Source: Torreya grandis
Taxonomy: Eukaryota > Streptophyta > Pinopsida > Cupressales > Taxaceae
Direction: 5' to 3'
Assembly: GCA_037957365.1 (NCBI GenBank)
Contig: JARHVA010000006.1
Location: forward strand, 13,536,001-13,600,000
DNA: 64,000 nucleotides
The translations under genes were made by a program, and so were the position numbers. Positions 1-10,413 of this stretch are shown in pieces; positions within the stretch are counted from its first letter, which is position 1; each line of letters opens with the position of its first letter. The notes beneath the pieces were generated by a model that saw only the letters and a program-made list of their open reading frames with translations, was not told where the DNA came from and made no database searches.

Positions 1-809
1 TGCTTGAAGTCAAAGCCAGGGCTGACACAGCATTGATGTTTAAGTGGCCTATTCTTCTCGATGCTCATAAGGCACATGGGTCACTTATAAAAAGGGTGCC
101 AAAAGGCCCCTTTTCTTCCTTTATATATTGGAGACTTGTCATTTGAGAAGGATCTTCCACATTTGTAAGGTGTAGCCCTGGCAAATTTTCACTTGAATCA
201 ATAAACACATTTTTTTTATCTCTATCCTAGTTAGATATCTCTGTGTATGTCTGAGCATTAGTTTGTGTTTAGTCATTATTTCTTGATGCTTCCATAGGTT
301 CAACACCAACATATTTGGTGTCTATAAGGTGCCATTTCTACAGCTAATAAGGAGAACTCTATTTGGAAGTGTGGGAATAGAAGAAATTACTATACAATGT
401 GCCTTTCACAGTACCTTTGGTGAATCTCTATTTTCTATATTTTACATTAAAGCCTCCCTGCCAAGTTTCTCACAGCCTGGTCCTTCTACCAGTTTGAAGT
501 GTATGTATGTGTTTTTCTGATTTTAAGTGTGAGTGTGAGAAGGTCGGATCATTTTGCTACATCACCCCTTTTAGAGTAAATTTGTTTTTCTGCAATCTTC
601 CTCCCTTTTCATCCCCCCCATTATATATCTATATATATATGTTAGCACTTATTGGAACAAATCATATGCATCAAAGGGAGCTAGCCCTTACCTAGAGACT
701 CTCCCCTCTTGCTTCACCAGTCCCACAGGTGAGAGGGGAGTTTCCATTATTGCATGTGGAAGGCAGGAGCTCAACCTCCTTGCCTCGGGTGCAATCTACT
801 ACATCAACA
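1..809 (+). repeat. Element B 5' LTR (first ~22 bases outside window)
   Basis: Aligns throughout with 4313-5143. It ends in CA just before the primer site, as a 5' LTR should. A TATA-like ACTTATAAAAAGG lies near 83-95 and a second AT-rich box TATATATTGG near 122-131. A short (TA)n tract at 622-640 is the unexpanded form of the long tract in the 3' copy. Confidence 0.88.
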
Positions 810-814
810 ATTTT

Positions 815-832
815 TGGCATGCCTGGTGGGAC
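815..832 (+). other. Primer-binding site of element B
   Basis: TGGCATGCCTGGTGGGAC begins with the TGG that pairs with a tRNA CCA end and lies five bases after the LTR. The same site, with small changes, follows the 5' LTR of A1, A2, A3 and A4, so families A and B use the same primer tRNA. I did not identify which tRNA. Confidence 0.8.
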
Positions 833-1073
833 ATAGTCTTACACTCAGTAAGGTTTCAGGATTGATGCTGGTCCTATTATAGCAAATTAAATATTTTTAG
901 CATCTGGCAACTCCATTGGTAAGAGCTTCAATTTTCCAATCGAAGACCAGTTTTAACTTCCTATGCCTAAAGTCACCGCATGATCCGCTAATAAGGGCGT
1001 CGCTTTTGAATTCATTGAACTACCTCTCAACTCAGCAAAGTGACTGAGGTTTAAAGGGACTCATCCTTATTCA

Positions 1074-2332
1074 ATGAGTCATCTTCCCAGTCTGGCTATA
1101 GGTGCTTCCTTCACAGGTGAATTACCCCGTTTAAATCCCCTTATTTCTATGACATTACCCTTTGTGAGCTTTCATGGTCAGAGTCCCTTGAACCTCCAAC
1201 ATTATGACCCAATTTCAGGATCGGTCCTCAAAAGTGTGCCTCCCTTTAATGGAGAGAGGCCCGTTACAGCTATTGAACACATCAAAAATATTGCTAACTT
1301 CTACAATATTCACAGTGTCACTGAGGAGAATATTGCAATCAGATTGTTGGCATTGTCTTTCAAGGGCAAAGCTCTTGACTGGTACAACACTTTGCCTACA
1401 AATTCAATCCATTCATGGAATGAATTGGGTACTCAATTAACAGACTATTTTGGAGAAAAGAGCGACCACCTCTCACTTGTTGAGCAACTGACGACCATGA
1501 AGAGAGCCCCACATGAATATATGTAGGATTTCAACATGTAGTTTCAAAAGAAATGGGATAGAATCCCCATTCTAATAAGACCGACTGCTAGCTATGCTTT
1601 CCTGTATTATTTAAGAACATTAAATAGTGATATTGCTATTATGATACAATCCATGGGAGGGCATGTGCTGCCTGCTACCTATGACATTGCCATAGTAGCT
1701 AAAAATTGCTTAGTGCAGGTGGGGAAAATAGCCCCTAGACCCCATATGCCACTTTTCCCAAAAATGCTACCTCTAATTCAGGCTGTTGCTCCCACATTAG
1801 CTCCTTTGCCTAGCATAGAGAAACCAACTACTACTCCATCCAATGAGCTTCATGAAGTTAAGAGTCTGTTGCAGAGTATGTCAAACAAAATTGTAGCTCT
1901 TAAAAGGTAGCAAGCTCAGACCAGACCTTTCCAAGGCTATAACCCAAGCCCCCTTCATCATCTAAGGTCATGGTGCCTGTTAATAATAATCTAGTGTAGG
2001 AATAACCAAGTTGTTCAACCATGGGTTATGGTCAGGAGCAAGCCGTTTATACAAATGAGATGATGGGTTGTCACCCAAATGTGCTAGACAATAAGGCAGC
2101 TGCTCATTCCCAGGTCTTCAAGGCTCCAATGCAACCTAGCACAAGTAGTATTCAGAGTCAGCCTGACTCTAATCTTATGAACCACCTGGAAGGTGAGTTT
2201 TATGCAATCAATTATGTGGGTGTTGTAGACAATCAGGTTGACTGTGTTGTAGCCAACACAAGATCCAAAGGGAGAGCTATGAAAGAAACTCAAGCAACTG
2301 TTCAAATGGCCATACCATCTCTTCCACCATAG
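1074..2332 (+). pseudogene. Element B gag (capsid region), broken
   Basis: The ATG at 1074 opens a 150-residue reading frame with the retrotransposon gag core: LLALSFKGKALDWYNTLP followed by a W-N-E-L-x-x-Q-L-x-x-Y-F pattern at about residues 90-130. Stop codons then break the frame (1524, and again near 1540), but recognisable gag continues to about 1910. A separate open stretch at 2021-2332 ends with a TRSKGRA motif of the kind seen near the end of plant gag or before protease. The product would form the virus-like particle that packages element RNA. No CCHC knuckle is visible and no pol follows. It is the only coding remnant in B. Confidence 0.75.
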
Positions 2333-4280
2333 GTGAACTAGAAATTCCCAAATTTTAGGCCGCCAATCGCACATTTAGCTCCCTGGCCTATGCCTTAGAA
2401 GGCTGCAAGCGACCCAGAAGAAAATATGGAAGGGAGAAATCCTCATATTAGCATGGTAGAATAGGTGAAGAAGCTACACATAAATATTTCCTTGAGGGAT
2501 CCATTATTGATACTGGGTGTGTCAAATGAAGGAGACGTTAGAAGCTTTCCCTTTGATCTAGGAGGGAATCAAAAATACCTGGTTATCTATATATAGTAGG
2601 TTGCTTTCAGTTTTCTTTCCCTATTTTCCCTAAATGTTGTTTGCACAAGTAATTTTCTTAGCTTTGTGTGTATTTTCATTTCCTTTGAGGTAAATTTGTG
2701 TGATTAGTTCTAGATTTATCAGAGCTATTGTTGATCTTCAAGTTACAGTTTGACCCCATGCCTAATGGATTTTTAAGGCAACTGGATTCTAAGCATAGCA
2801 TGCATACTTCCCCTGGGAGTCACCAATTTGTTGACCATTTTTTGCCCAACAGGCCAAAAATTAGTCCCCTTCTTCCCCTACTATTCTAGGCCAATTCATT
2901 TTTTTATCTTGCATGAATCTAGGAATTTCTACAGACTCTGCAGGTCCATTTCTATGGACTCTATAGAGCTTGGTTTCTACGGACTTAGCATGTGAAATCC
3001 TTGGCAGATGAAGAATCAGTTGAAAAAGTGTTGGGGTTTACAAGGCTCTTTTGGGCTTTCATCTAATGAAAATTTGCAAGGAAGGTTGGCATCTTCAAAC
3101 CATTGAACCATCGCTTCAGTTCAATCACTTGGTTTAATCTACAGTTCAATCGGCCTTGGTTCATTCCTTAGTTCATCGCTTAAAGTCTATCACTTCAACT
3201 TCAAGCCCTGGTTCAATCTTCAATTATTTAGTTCAGTCAGCTGAGTTTAGTGCTTAGTTCATCAAAAAAGTTCAAGTGGCTTCAGGTTCAACATTTAGTT
3301 CAAGGACTTGGCTCGTGCGTAGTGTTGAACCGTTGAACCATTTCAATGAGTTGGTTCAATGCGTTGGTTCAATGCCTTTTTCAATCTATCAATCCTTCAG
3401 TGAGTTCATCAGCATGCAACATTGAACTATTGAACTAGTTCAATCACTTGGTTCAACCGTTTTAGTTCAAGTAACAAATGGTTCAACTGCCTTTAGTCTA
3501 ATCAACTCAGCATATAGCATTGAACCATTGAACCGGTTCAACGTTTTGGTTCAATGCGATTGGTTCAAAGGGTTGGTTCAATAAGGTGCCCCCAAAGCTA
3601 AAGGGTAGGTTCCCTTATAGTGGGAAATCTAGGTTCAATAAGCCCTTGTGAAAGGCAAAGGCACTTCAAAGAGGCCACAAAGAAAGAAAGATCAAAGAAA
3701 TTTGGAGGGGCTACCCGAAAGACTTAAGTGAAGACTAAAGTGAAGAAATTTGGAGGTAGCCAATTCTCGTGGACTTTTTGTCCACAGGAAAGTTTGAAAT
3801 AGAGAAGGGAACCCATAGAAAAAGAACAAAGCAGAAAATCCCAAAGGAAATTGCCAAGGATAGTGACGTCTCAGAAGTTGTCAACCTTAAGAAGGTGAAC
3901 TAGTTGTTGGTTTTCAAGCAATGACAGGTGTGTGAACGTCAATTTTAAGCTAGTAAAAAATATTTTAGTTTTTAAATGCCCAGGTGCCAACCATGAAAGG
4001 AGCCCAAGGAATGCAATGACCCACCCAGAGATAGCCCAAGGGTTGAAAGAGCTAGAAAGAGACAAGGTAGGGAAAAGACAAAAGTGCCAAGTGTAGGAGC
4101 AGGCAGATAGTCTAAGTGGTGAAGGGAGGTATCAATTCAAGAAATTACTCTAGTAGGTGAAACAATGCCTGCGAATTGACCATTAGAAGGTGAAAACGGC
4201 CAATTGTGTGACCTATTTTCTTCATTTCACATTTATGAGTAGACAGATCACGTAGGTGCATTCATGGAGCAATCTCAATT
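2333..4280 (+). other. Element B noncoding interior
   Basis: Nearly 2 kb without coding similarity that I can see. The first part (2340-3050) is unremarkable. The middle (3085-3600) is the GTTCAA repeat array listed separately. The last part (3600-4280) is purine-rich, with a short direct repeat (GAAGAAATTTGGAGG-like strings near 3690 and 3742). Short open frames here look accidental. Confidence 0.6.
3085..3600. repeat. Degenerate GGTTCAA / TTGAACC array
   Basis: About 500 bases are packed with GTTCAA and its complement TTGAAC in both orientations, at irregular spacing of roughly 8-25 bases. At 3528-3541 the two orientations abut as a perfect 14-base palindrome, TTGAACCGGTTCAA. The two orientations make fold-back pairing possible throughout. 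It lies between gag and the 3' LTR of element B. Confidence 0.8.
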
Positions 4281-4290
4281 AATGGGGAAA
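4281..4290 (+). other. Polypurine tract of element B
   Basis: AATGGGGAAA sits directly before the TG that starts the 3' LTR, the position where plus-strand DNA synthesis is primed. Confidence 0.65.
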
Positions 4291-4929
4291 TGATGCAGCC
4301 TATGTCAGAAAATGCCTCAAGATAGAGCCAAGGCTGACACAACATTGATGTTTAAGCATCCTGCTCTTCCTAATGCTTGTAAGGCACATAGGTCACTTGT
4401 AAAAAGGGCACCAAAAGGCCCCTTTTCTTCCTCTATATATTGGAGACTTGTCATTTGAAAAGGATCTTCCACATTTGTAAGGCATAGCCCTGGCAAATTT
4501 TCACCTAAATCAATAAATGCATTTTTTACCTTTATCCTAATTAGATATCTCTGTGTATGTCTGAGTGTTAGTTTGTGTTTAGTCATTATTTCTTGATGCT
4601 TCCATAGGTTCAACACCAACATACCTGGTGCCTATAAGGTGCCATTTCTGCAGCTAACAAGGAGAGCTCTATTTGGAATTGCAGGAATAGAAGAAATTAC
4701 TATACAGTGTGCCTTTCATAACACCTTTGGTGAATCTCTATTTTATGTATTTTCCATTAAAGCCTCCCTACTGAGTTTCTTGTAGCCTGGTCCTTCTACC
4801 AGTTTGAAGTGTATGTATGTATTTGTCTGATTTTAAGTGTGAGTGTGAGAAGGTTGGATCATTTTGGTGCATCACCCCTTTTAGAGTAGATTTGTTTTCT
4901 TGCAATCTTCCTCCCTTTTCATCCCCCTC

Positions 4930-4977
<48 letters not shown>

Positions 4978-5143
4978 AGCACTTACTGGAACAAATTAGA
5001 TGCATCAAAGGGATCTATCCCTTACTTAGAGACTCTCCCCTCCTACTTCATCGGTCCCACAGGTGAGAGGGGAGTTTCCATTGTTGCGTGTGGAAGGCAG
5101 GAGCTCAACCTCCTTGCCTTGAGTACAATCCATTGTGTCAATA
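4291..5143 (+). repeat. Element B 3' LTR
   Basis: Starts TGATGCAGCC and aligns with 1-809 throughout. It ends where that copy ends (ATA here, ACA in the 5' copy). The terminal CA has mutated to TA. The copy is longer mainly because of the expanded TA tract at 4932-4974. Confidence 0.85.
4932..4974. repeat. (TA)n microsatellite in B 3' LTR
   Basis: About 21 uninterrupted TA units. The 5' LTR has only a short, interrupted tract at the same place (622-640), so the expansion happened after insertion. Confidence 0.95.
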
Positions 5144-7744
5144 GAAGGTTAATGGGAGTATCATCAAAGAGAGTGTTGACGTCAAAGTGTTGCTGAATAA
5201 CCATTGTGAAGGCTTTACAATTGTTAGTATCGTGTCTTGGTGAATGATGATATAAACACACTTGTGTATCATCAAACCAAGATGGTTTTATTCTAAGAGG
5301 ACTATAAGGCTTAATGGGAGGAAGATTTATTATGGAATATTGTAATAACTGACGTAAGAAAAATATTTGAGAGACTTGTTATGCTAATAGGAGTGAACAC
5401 ATTCTTGTGTTTCGATACTAAAAAGATAATTTTATGTGTTTTGTTTGGTGATGGTAGAGTTACGTGTTTTGCTATCAGTTTCTTAGTGTCAAATGTGAGA
5501 GGCCTACCAGATGGAAAAGGTAAGAGTGGAGGTAACTTAACATTTTGGTAAGAGTGGAGGTAACTTAACATTTTGTTTTACTTTGTTAGGCAATATTCCA
5601 ACTAAAGTAGAGGGGTGTGACCCTAAATTGGATGGTAAAGTTGAGGGTTGAAAAAGTGATAAAAAAGATATAGGGGGATTAACATTATTCTATAATTTAG
5701 GCCATAAAAATAAAACTTGTGGTTGAGCAGTTAAATCTAATTTCACCTATGGATGAATTAAATTAGAAATGAGGTACACACCTAAGGGTCTAATATGCTT
5801 TAATGGGGTAGATTCCTATGAGGGTAAGGGTTCTGACATAAATGGATAAACTTCAAGTGATTTTGGTGAAGAAGATCTAGCTTTGTCAAAGACCTTGGGC
5901 TAAAGGGTAGTAAGAGGGTTGGTGGTAAAGGTTGACATTCATTGTGTTGGATAAGGAGTTTTAAGCCTGGCCTAAATGTTGCATGGTCTAGCTTTATGGA
6001 GTCAAGAAATTCTAGATTTTCACCAACCATGAGAAAGGTTTAGATGAAGTTGATGTAGGCCTTATAGTTGTGTCTTTAGAAGGCTTCGATGTTTGATAAA
6101 GAGGGAAATTATTGGTTTTTGTTACTTTGGGCCAAAGATGAGAAATAATTGCAACAGGGTCCTCTTCGATAAAGACAAGATAAGAGACATGGTCTACTAT
6201 GGGTGGAGGGGAGGTAGGTGAAGAAGGTTCCTCAAGAGGGTAAAACATATGTATTATGGCTCCCTCAACATATGGGTGAGGCATGGATAAATTATGATCC
6301 TCCATAGGTAAAAGAAGGGATAAGAGTGGTATAATTGGGGTAGGCACAATAGGTCTCTCGTCTATTATGGGAGTAGATAATACTGACTCCTTTAAGTTCA
6401 AAGGTGGAGTGGGTGGGGTAGTAATCTCTATAGGTGGAGAACAAGTAGGTGAAGAAGGTTCCTCAAGAGGGTATAGTGTAGGAATGATGTTCCCTTCAAC
6501 ATATGGTTGAGGAACAGGTAGTGTGTGGTCTTCAAGTGGTAAAAGGATAGGTAATATTGGTGTAAATAGAATTGGCATTACAGGCTCCTCAAGTGAAAAA
6601 AGGAGTGGTAAAGGAGGCTCTCCCTCTTGAGGGAGTGGAATAGGTGAAATAGGCTCTAATACTTGAAGAGGAATAATAGGCAAAATAGATGCCACTGAAT
6701 GTGGGGGAGGAGTCGATGAAATGGATGTCTCTTATTGAGGGGAAGGTTGAACTAGAGGTAAAGAAAAGACCATATTACCCGTATGGATATTATGATCACC
6801 TGAGTTAGTTGTGAAATAGATAATATTTTGATTTAGTGAATGGTTAGGAAAAGGGTCTTTGAACATGTCCATGCTTTTATTAGGGGGTGCATTAAGATTA
6901 TCCAAGATGAGATCACCTCTATCAAGCATGTCTTGAATAATGTTCTTGAGCATCTTATAGTTATTAGAATTTTGGCCTTTAACTCGATGGTAACCACAAA
7001 ACGCATCTTCCTTGTACCAGGTTGGGATAGGATGGGAAGGGTCAAACTATATAGGAGGTTTGATCTGAGGAAGGGATATGACACCTTGTTGCAATAGTTT
7101 CTCCAAGATGGATGCATATGACTCCCCAATGGGAGTGTATTGTCTTTGTTAATACCATTGTTGGAATTGCTTGGTTGGATTTTGAGAGGTCAAGAAATTT
7201 GATTCGTTTATGGTTTTGGAAGAGGCTGACTTAATGAACACCATGTTGGTAGAGCCTTTAGCCTTTTGGTTAGAGGGAGAAGTTTTAGAGGAGGAGTCAT
7301 TTGACTTGGAATTGGGATTCGTACTATGTAACTTGACTTTGCCTTCATTTATAGCATGAACCTCAAGTTTTTGTGCCATTGTAAAGGCCTCATCAAATGT
7401 GAATTTTTTTTTTACCCAGAGTGTGGATGAGATGTACTTAACACATGCCCTTGAGAAGAGATCAATAAGCTCAGGTTGGGGTAAGGATAAGGAGAGTTGA
7501 TTGATCAAACTTCTCCAACGAGTGAAAAAATCTAAAAAAGACTCATCATCAAATTATTTGATAGAATAAAGGTCTGTTATAGAAACCTTTTTAGAAATGT
7601 TAATAGAGAAATGGTCTAGAAATATTTGTGCAAGTTGGGTAAATGAGAAAAGGGAGTGGTGAGGTATAGAGGTATACCATTCCAAGGCAACACCTAAAAG
7701 AGACATAGGGAAAGTGTGAAGTAGTAACACATGTAACATAAGTG
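5144..7744 (-). pseudogene. Element A4 gag, broken
   Basis: Reading leftward from 7744, capsid coding matches A3 gag: GVALEWYTSIPHHSLFSFTQ, then the INQLSLSLPQPELIDLFS segment near 7500. Next come a serine/lysine-rich linker, a first zinc-knuckle-like module near 7010-6940 (C-x-Y-H then K-G-Q, one histidine lost), a proline/glutamate-rich stretch at 6695-6012, and a last knuckle (C-x-Y-H-H, R-H-D, C) near 5250-5200. The proline-rich stretch has an internal duplication. Many stops and frame changes make it non-functional. The start is missing: a deletion relative to A3 joins the leader directly to mid-capsid. Element B cuts it off at 5144. Confidence 0.8.
6190..6660 (-). repeat. Tandem duplication (~240 bp) inside A4 gag
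   Basis: The block starting near 6208 and the block starting near 6447 share long runs, including GTAGGTGAAGAAGGTTCCTC. In protein both read E-D-H, then P-Y-V-E-G, then PLEEPSSPT. A3 has the segment once. Confidence 0.8.
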
Positions 7745-8147
7745 TACTATAATTTATTTAAAATGCTTGTAATTAACTAGGTGAGTTAATATGTAACAAG
7801 CAAACAATGAAATGTAGTAAGTTTTAAACCCAAATCTAGAATGTTTAGATTCGAATGAAAACAAAGATGAAATAGGAATAGAGTATGAATTTCACTATCC
7901 TAATGTGCATGCAAGAAGAAGTAAAGAAGAGATTCTCTTTTTTTTTGTAAAAGAAAATGATAAATTGCTTTTAGAGGCAAAGGAAAAAGAAATAAAATTT
8001 TAGTTTAATGCTTTTTAAATAGAAAATAAGATATTGAATTTTTTGTTTCAAGATAAAAAAGGGAGGAAGTGCAAGAAATGAAGTTTTCACTATAATGCAC
8101 CTATATGAATGTTTAAAACAATAAATGAACCAAAGGAAAACTTTAGG
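7745..8147 (-). other. Element A4 leader (shortened)
   Basis: No gene. Read on the minus strand it resembles the A3 leader from about 51300 to 51640, then jumps to sequence matching about 53365 of A3, so about 1.7 kb has been deleted, including the gag start. Confidence 0.65.
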
Positions 8148-8165
8148 GTCCCATCGAGCGTGCAA
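8148..8165 (-). other. Primer-binding site of A4
   Basis: On the minus strand TTGCACGCTCGATGGGAC, four bases after the LTR. It is a decayed form of the A3 site (TGGCACGCCTGGTGGGAC). The surrounding bases also match A3, which fixes this LTR as a 5' LTR. Confidence 0.8.
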
Positions 8166-8169
8166 GAAA

Positions 8170-9678
8170 TGTTTCACTAAATTTTGTCTATTTTAAGTCT
8201 AAAAGAAAATAGAAAGAAGGATGGGGATAAGTGATTAGAATGAGCCCAGATTTGGTTTACGCACTGTATCCAAATGTCGTGAGCACTCCTCTTTGGCTGG
8301 GGAGGATTACCTAAAAGTAAGAAAGCAATACCACAATATGTTTGTTAGTATTTAAATGAGTAGGCTGCCAAGCTACGTGCTTGTTCTAGGAAGTGTGAAA
8401 CTTTCTTAGAGATGATAGTCCACTTTTGAGAGACAAAATAATAATAAATAATTGAAAGAGAGGTAAAGAGAGAGTGAAAGAGAGATAAGATTATCATTTT
8501 TAACAATCTATATGAAATAGAGAGTTAGAGGGTGCAGGTGATGTACTTTGTTTGTATTTTAGAAATTATTTGGGTAGGTTTTGAAAAGGCTATGGAATCC
8601 ATAATTGTCGACATTGTTAGGGGAGTGACTGATATCGGTTATATTGCTGAGGTTGGTAGTGAGGTGACTGATGTCAGTTAGGCTGTCAAGGTTGATAGGG
8701 GCAATAATATTCTAGGAGCTTGTAGAAGGCTTTTCTAGGTCTAGGAAATGGTTTGGATCAGGTCTGGGAGGTTGGGAGAATTATGAGAGAGAGAGATTAT
8801 GACTTGGGTAGATTTGGTCAAAGGTTTGGTATGTCAAGTTAAGGGGAAACAAGCAAGGAATCTTTGTAACTCCCTCACGGGGGTTCTGTTAGAAGTGTGT
8901 AAAACAATGCACAGTAGATATAAAGTGATAGTAGAATAAATGTTTAAAAGACCTATAAAATAAGTGATGTACTTAGATACAGTTACCAAAAAATATATGC
9001 TAGATTGATGATCCCTAGTAGGGAGTCCAAACTAGAATGCCTGAATAGAGAGAATAAGTGGGTGCTATTGGTCCTCAAGAGCTTAGTTGCTAATCATGAT
9101 TGACTTATGTAGGATGAAATAAGCCAAGATGTTGAAAAATAGAATACTAAGAGATTGACTATGAATAAGAATAAATTTTCTTAATTTTTGTTGACTTGAA
9201 ATTTAGGTTGGAGTTTGGCTTATATTACCAATGTCGATGATCCCACTGACATTGACCGTGGGTTGATCAATGTTGGTGGACCTAGAATAGGTAAACCTTT
9301 CTATTTTTGGGCTATTTTTTGTTATGTTTCATGCCAAATGTGACACCCATTATAAAATGGTAAAAATAAGAGGTTAGGAAGGAGGTAGTTGATTAAGAAT
9401 TTATTTTGAAAGTGGGAATAAGTCTTGGGTAGTTAGGATGAGGGGACTAGGTCTTGAGGTGACTCATCAGGTGAGAATTAGTCATAGGGTGAGGTGGCTA
9501 GGTAAGGTCATAATAAGGGTTTTTAATTAACTTAATTAAGTATTTTAAATTAATTAAATGTGTGAGGGGTAAAAGTATGGGTTAGGAAGGTTAATTTTTA
9601 TTATTGAAAAATAGGTTTAAAAATACTTTTTAACACAAAGAGTTACGTAGTGTGTGTGATGTAATTTTGGTGTCTATA
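8170..9678 (-). repeat. A4 5' LTR (A3-type)
   Basis: On the minus strand it starts TATAGACACC (TG mutated to TA) and ends GTGAAACA. It aligns with the A3 LTR at several points: the GTGGGATCATC-containing block (9235-9275), the AGCCAAAGAGGAGT block (8283-8310) and the terminal AAACA. About 1.5 kb long. No second copy in the window can be paired with confidence. Confidence 0.75.
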
Positions 9679-10408
9679 GTAGATTAATAAATAATACTAA
9701 TGGGAGACTTGAAGAATCTAATCAAGAGACAAAAATCATAATGAAAATATCAACTAGTCATGATAGAATAAGAAGAGGTCACAATGCTTCTTCGTTGACA
9801 TGGACTAAAACAAAACCAAAGTTGGATTGACTTAATGACCATAAACCCTTCGAATGCATCACATGAGCATGTGTTATTTTGTTAAAAAGGTGTCTTGACC
9901 ATATAATGTCAAGTAAGCTCAAGAATTTCTTACATATAGTGTAAAGGGGAAATGGGTGAAAATGGAACTCTATTGTGAGACTAGGATGCCACTTATATAG
10001 GTTTCCAAATAACTAGGATAAACAAGCTTATGTCAAAACTGTGTAGACTAATTGATGCGAGAAGTCTACTTATGAGAGATGATTATGGGTTTCACCTTAT
10101 TATGATCTTTAAAATTCAATTGTGGCTTTCAAAATTAGTTTGCTTTTTCCATGATTTTGATAATGGGTCTTTTACTAATTGTAGTATATGGGAAGCTGAT
10201 CGATGTAGGAAGCTTCTGAGAAATTGATATATTTTTGATAAATGCTTACTTATCCATCCTTTGAGGGAGTGGTATAAGTTTATGTGCTTTGATTAATGAT
10301 TTTGATAGCTATCCTTTGAGGGAATAGTACACCTTACATTATGTCAATTTTAAATAAATTTTTAATAGCTATCCTTCAAGGGAAGAACTTGTGAATGCTA
10401 GAAATGAC
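9679..10408 (-). other. A2 3' noncoding region, left part
   Basis: Reading leftward from 10408 this continues A2 sequence interrupted by A1 at 40374. It holds three copies of a TCCCTYRAAGGATAGCTA-type repeat and two hairpins (listed separately), in the same order as in A1 and A3. After about 9760 the match to A1 fades, and A4's LTR begins at 9678, so the rest of the A2 3' end, with its polypurine tract and 3' LTR, is not here. No coding is seen; the short open frames are chance. Confidence 0.7.
10043..10388 (-). ncRNA. Conserved repeat/hairpin block, A2 copy
   Basis: Three repeats (10367-10388, 10306-10327, 10251-10272) read TCCCTTGAAGGATAGCTA with small changes and are spaced 55-61 bases apart. 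Then comes a hairpin with stem GAAGC/GCTTC (10192-10216) and another with stem GTAGACT/AGTCTAC (10043-10069). The two hairpin loops share a CATCGATCA/CATCAATTA core. The same order and spacing recur in A1 and A3. Whether it acts as RNA (packaging, dimerisation) or DNA is unknown; the ncRNA label is an inference from stem preservation. Confidence 0.5.
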
Positions 10409-10413
10409 CCATG
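10409..10413. repeat. Target-site duplication of A1, left
   Basis: CCATG, identical to 40369-40373 on the other side of A1. It proves that 10408 and 40374 were once adjacent. Confidence 0.93.

Larger units (their letters stand above)
1..5143 (+). mobile_element. Element B: gag-only LTR retrotransposon, 5' end cut by window
   Basis: Two direct copies of one sequence (1-809 and 4291-5143) flank a 3.5 kb interior holding a primer-binding site, a broken gag, a repeat-rich noncoding stretch and a polypurine tract. No protease, reverse transcriptase or integrase is visible, so B is a non-autonomous Ty3/gypsy-type derivative. The first LTR lacks about 22 bases, by comparison with the second copy. 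B interrupts the minus-strand gag of element A4: gag zinc-knuckle coding resumes directly after 5143. The base after the right LTR starts GAAGG, the expected right target duplication; its partner is left of the window. Confidence 0.85.
5144..9678 (-). mobile_element. Element A4 (minus): 5' LTR, primer site and gag; remainder left of window
   Basis: On the minus strand an LTR (9678 down to 8170) is followed by a primer site, a short leader and a broken gag that runs into element B at 5143. Gag and LTR match element A3 in order and sequence. Nothing of its pol or 3' LTR is in the window; they should lie to the left, beyond B. Its LTR abuts truncated 3' noncoding sequence of A2 at 9679, which I read as A4 inserted into A2. 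Confidence 0.75.

Noticed and set aside
3871..4065. Minus-strand 64-residue frame in B
   Set aside because: No similarity, in noncoding interior; length is expected by chance.
6012..6695. 227-residue proline-rich protein as a host gene (extensin-like)
   Set aside because: It is collinear with the P/E-rich linker of A3 gag and flanked by gag knuckles on the same strand.
10030..10227. Plus-strand 65-residue frame as a small gene
   Set aside because: It overlaps the conserved hairpin block of A2 on the other strand and is not open in A1 or A3.
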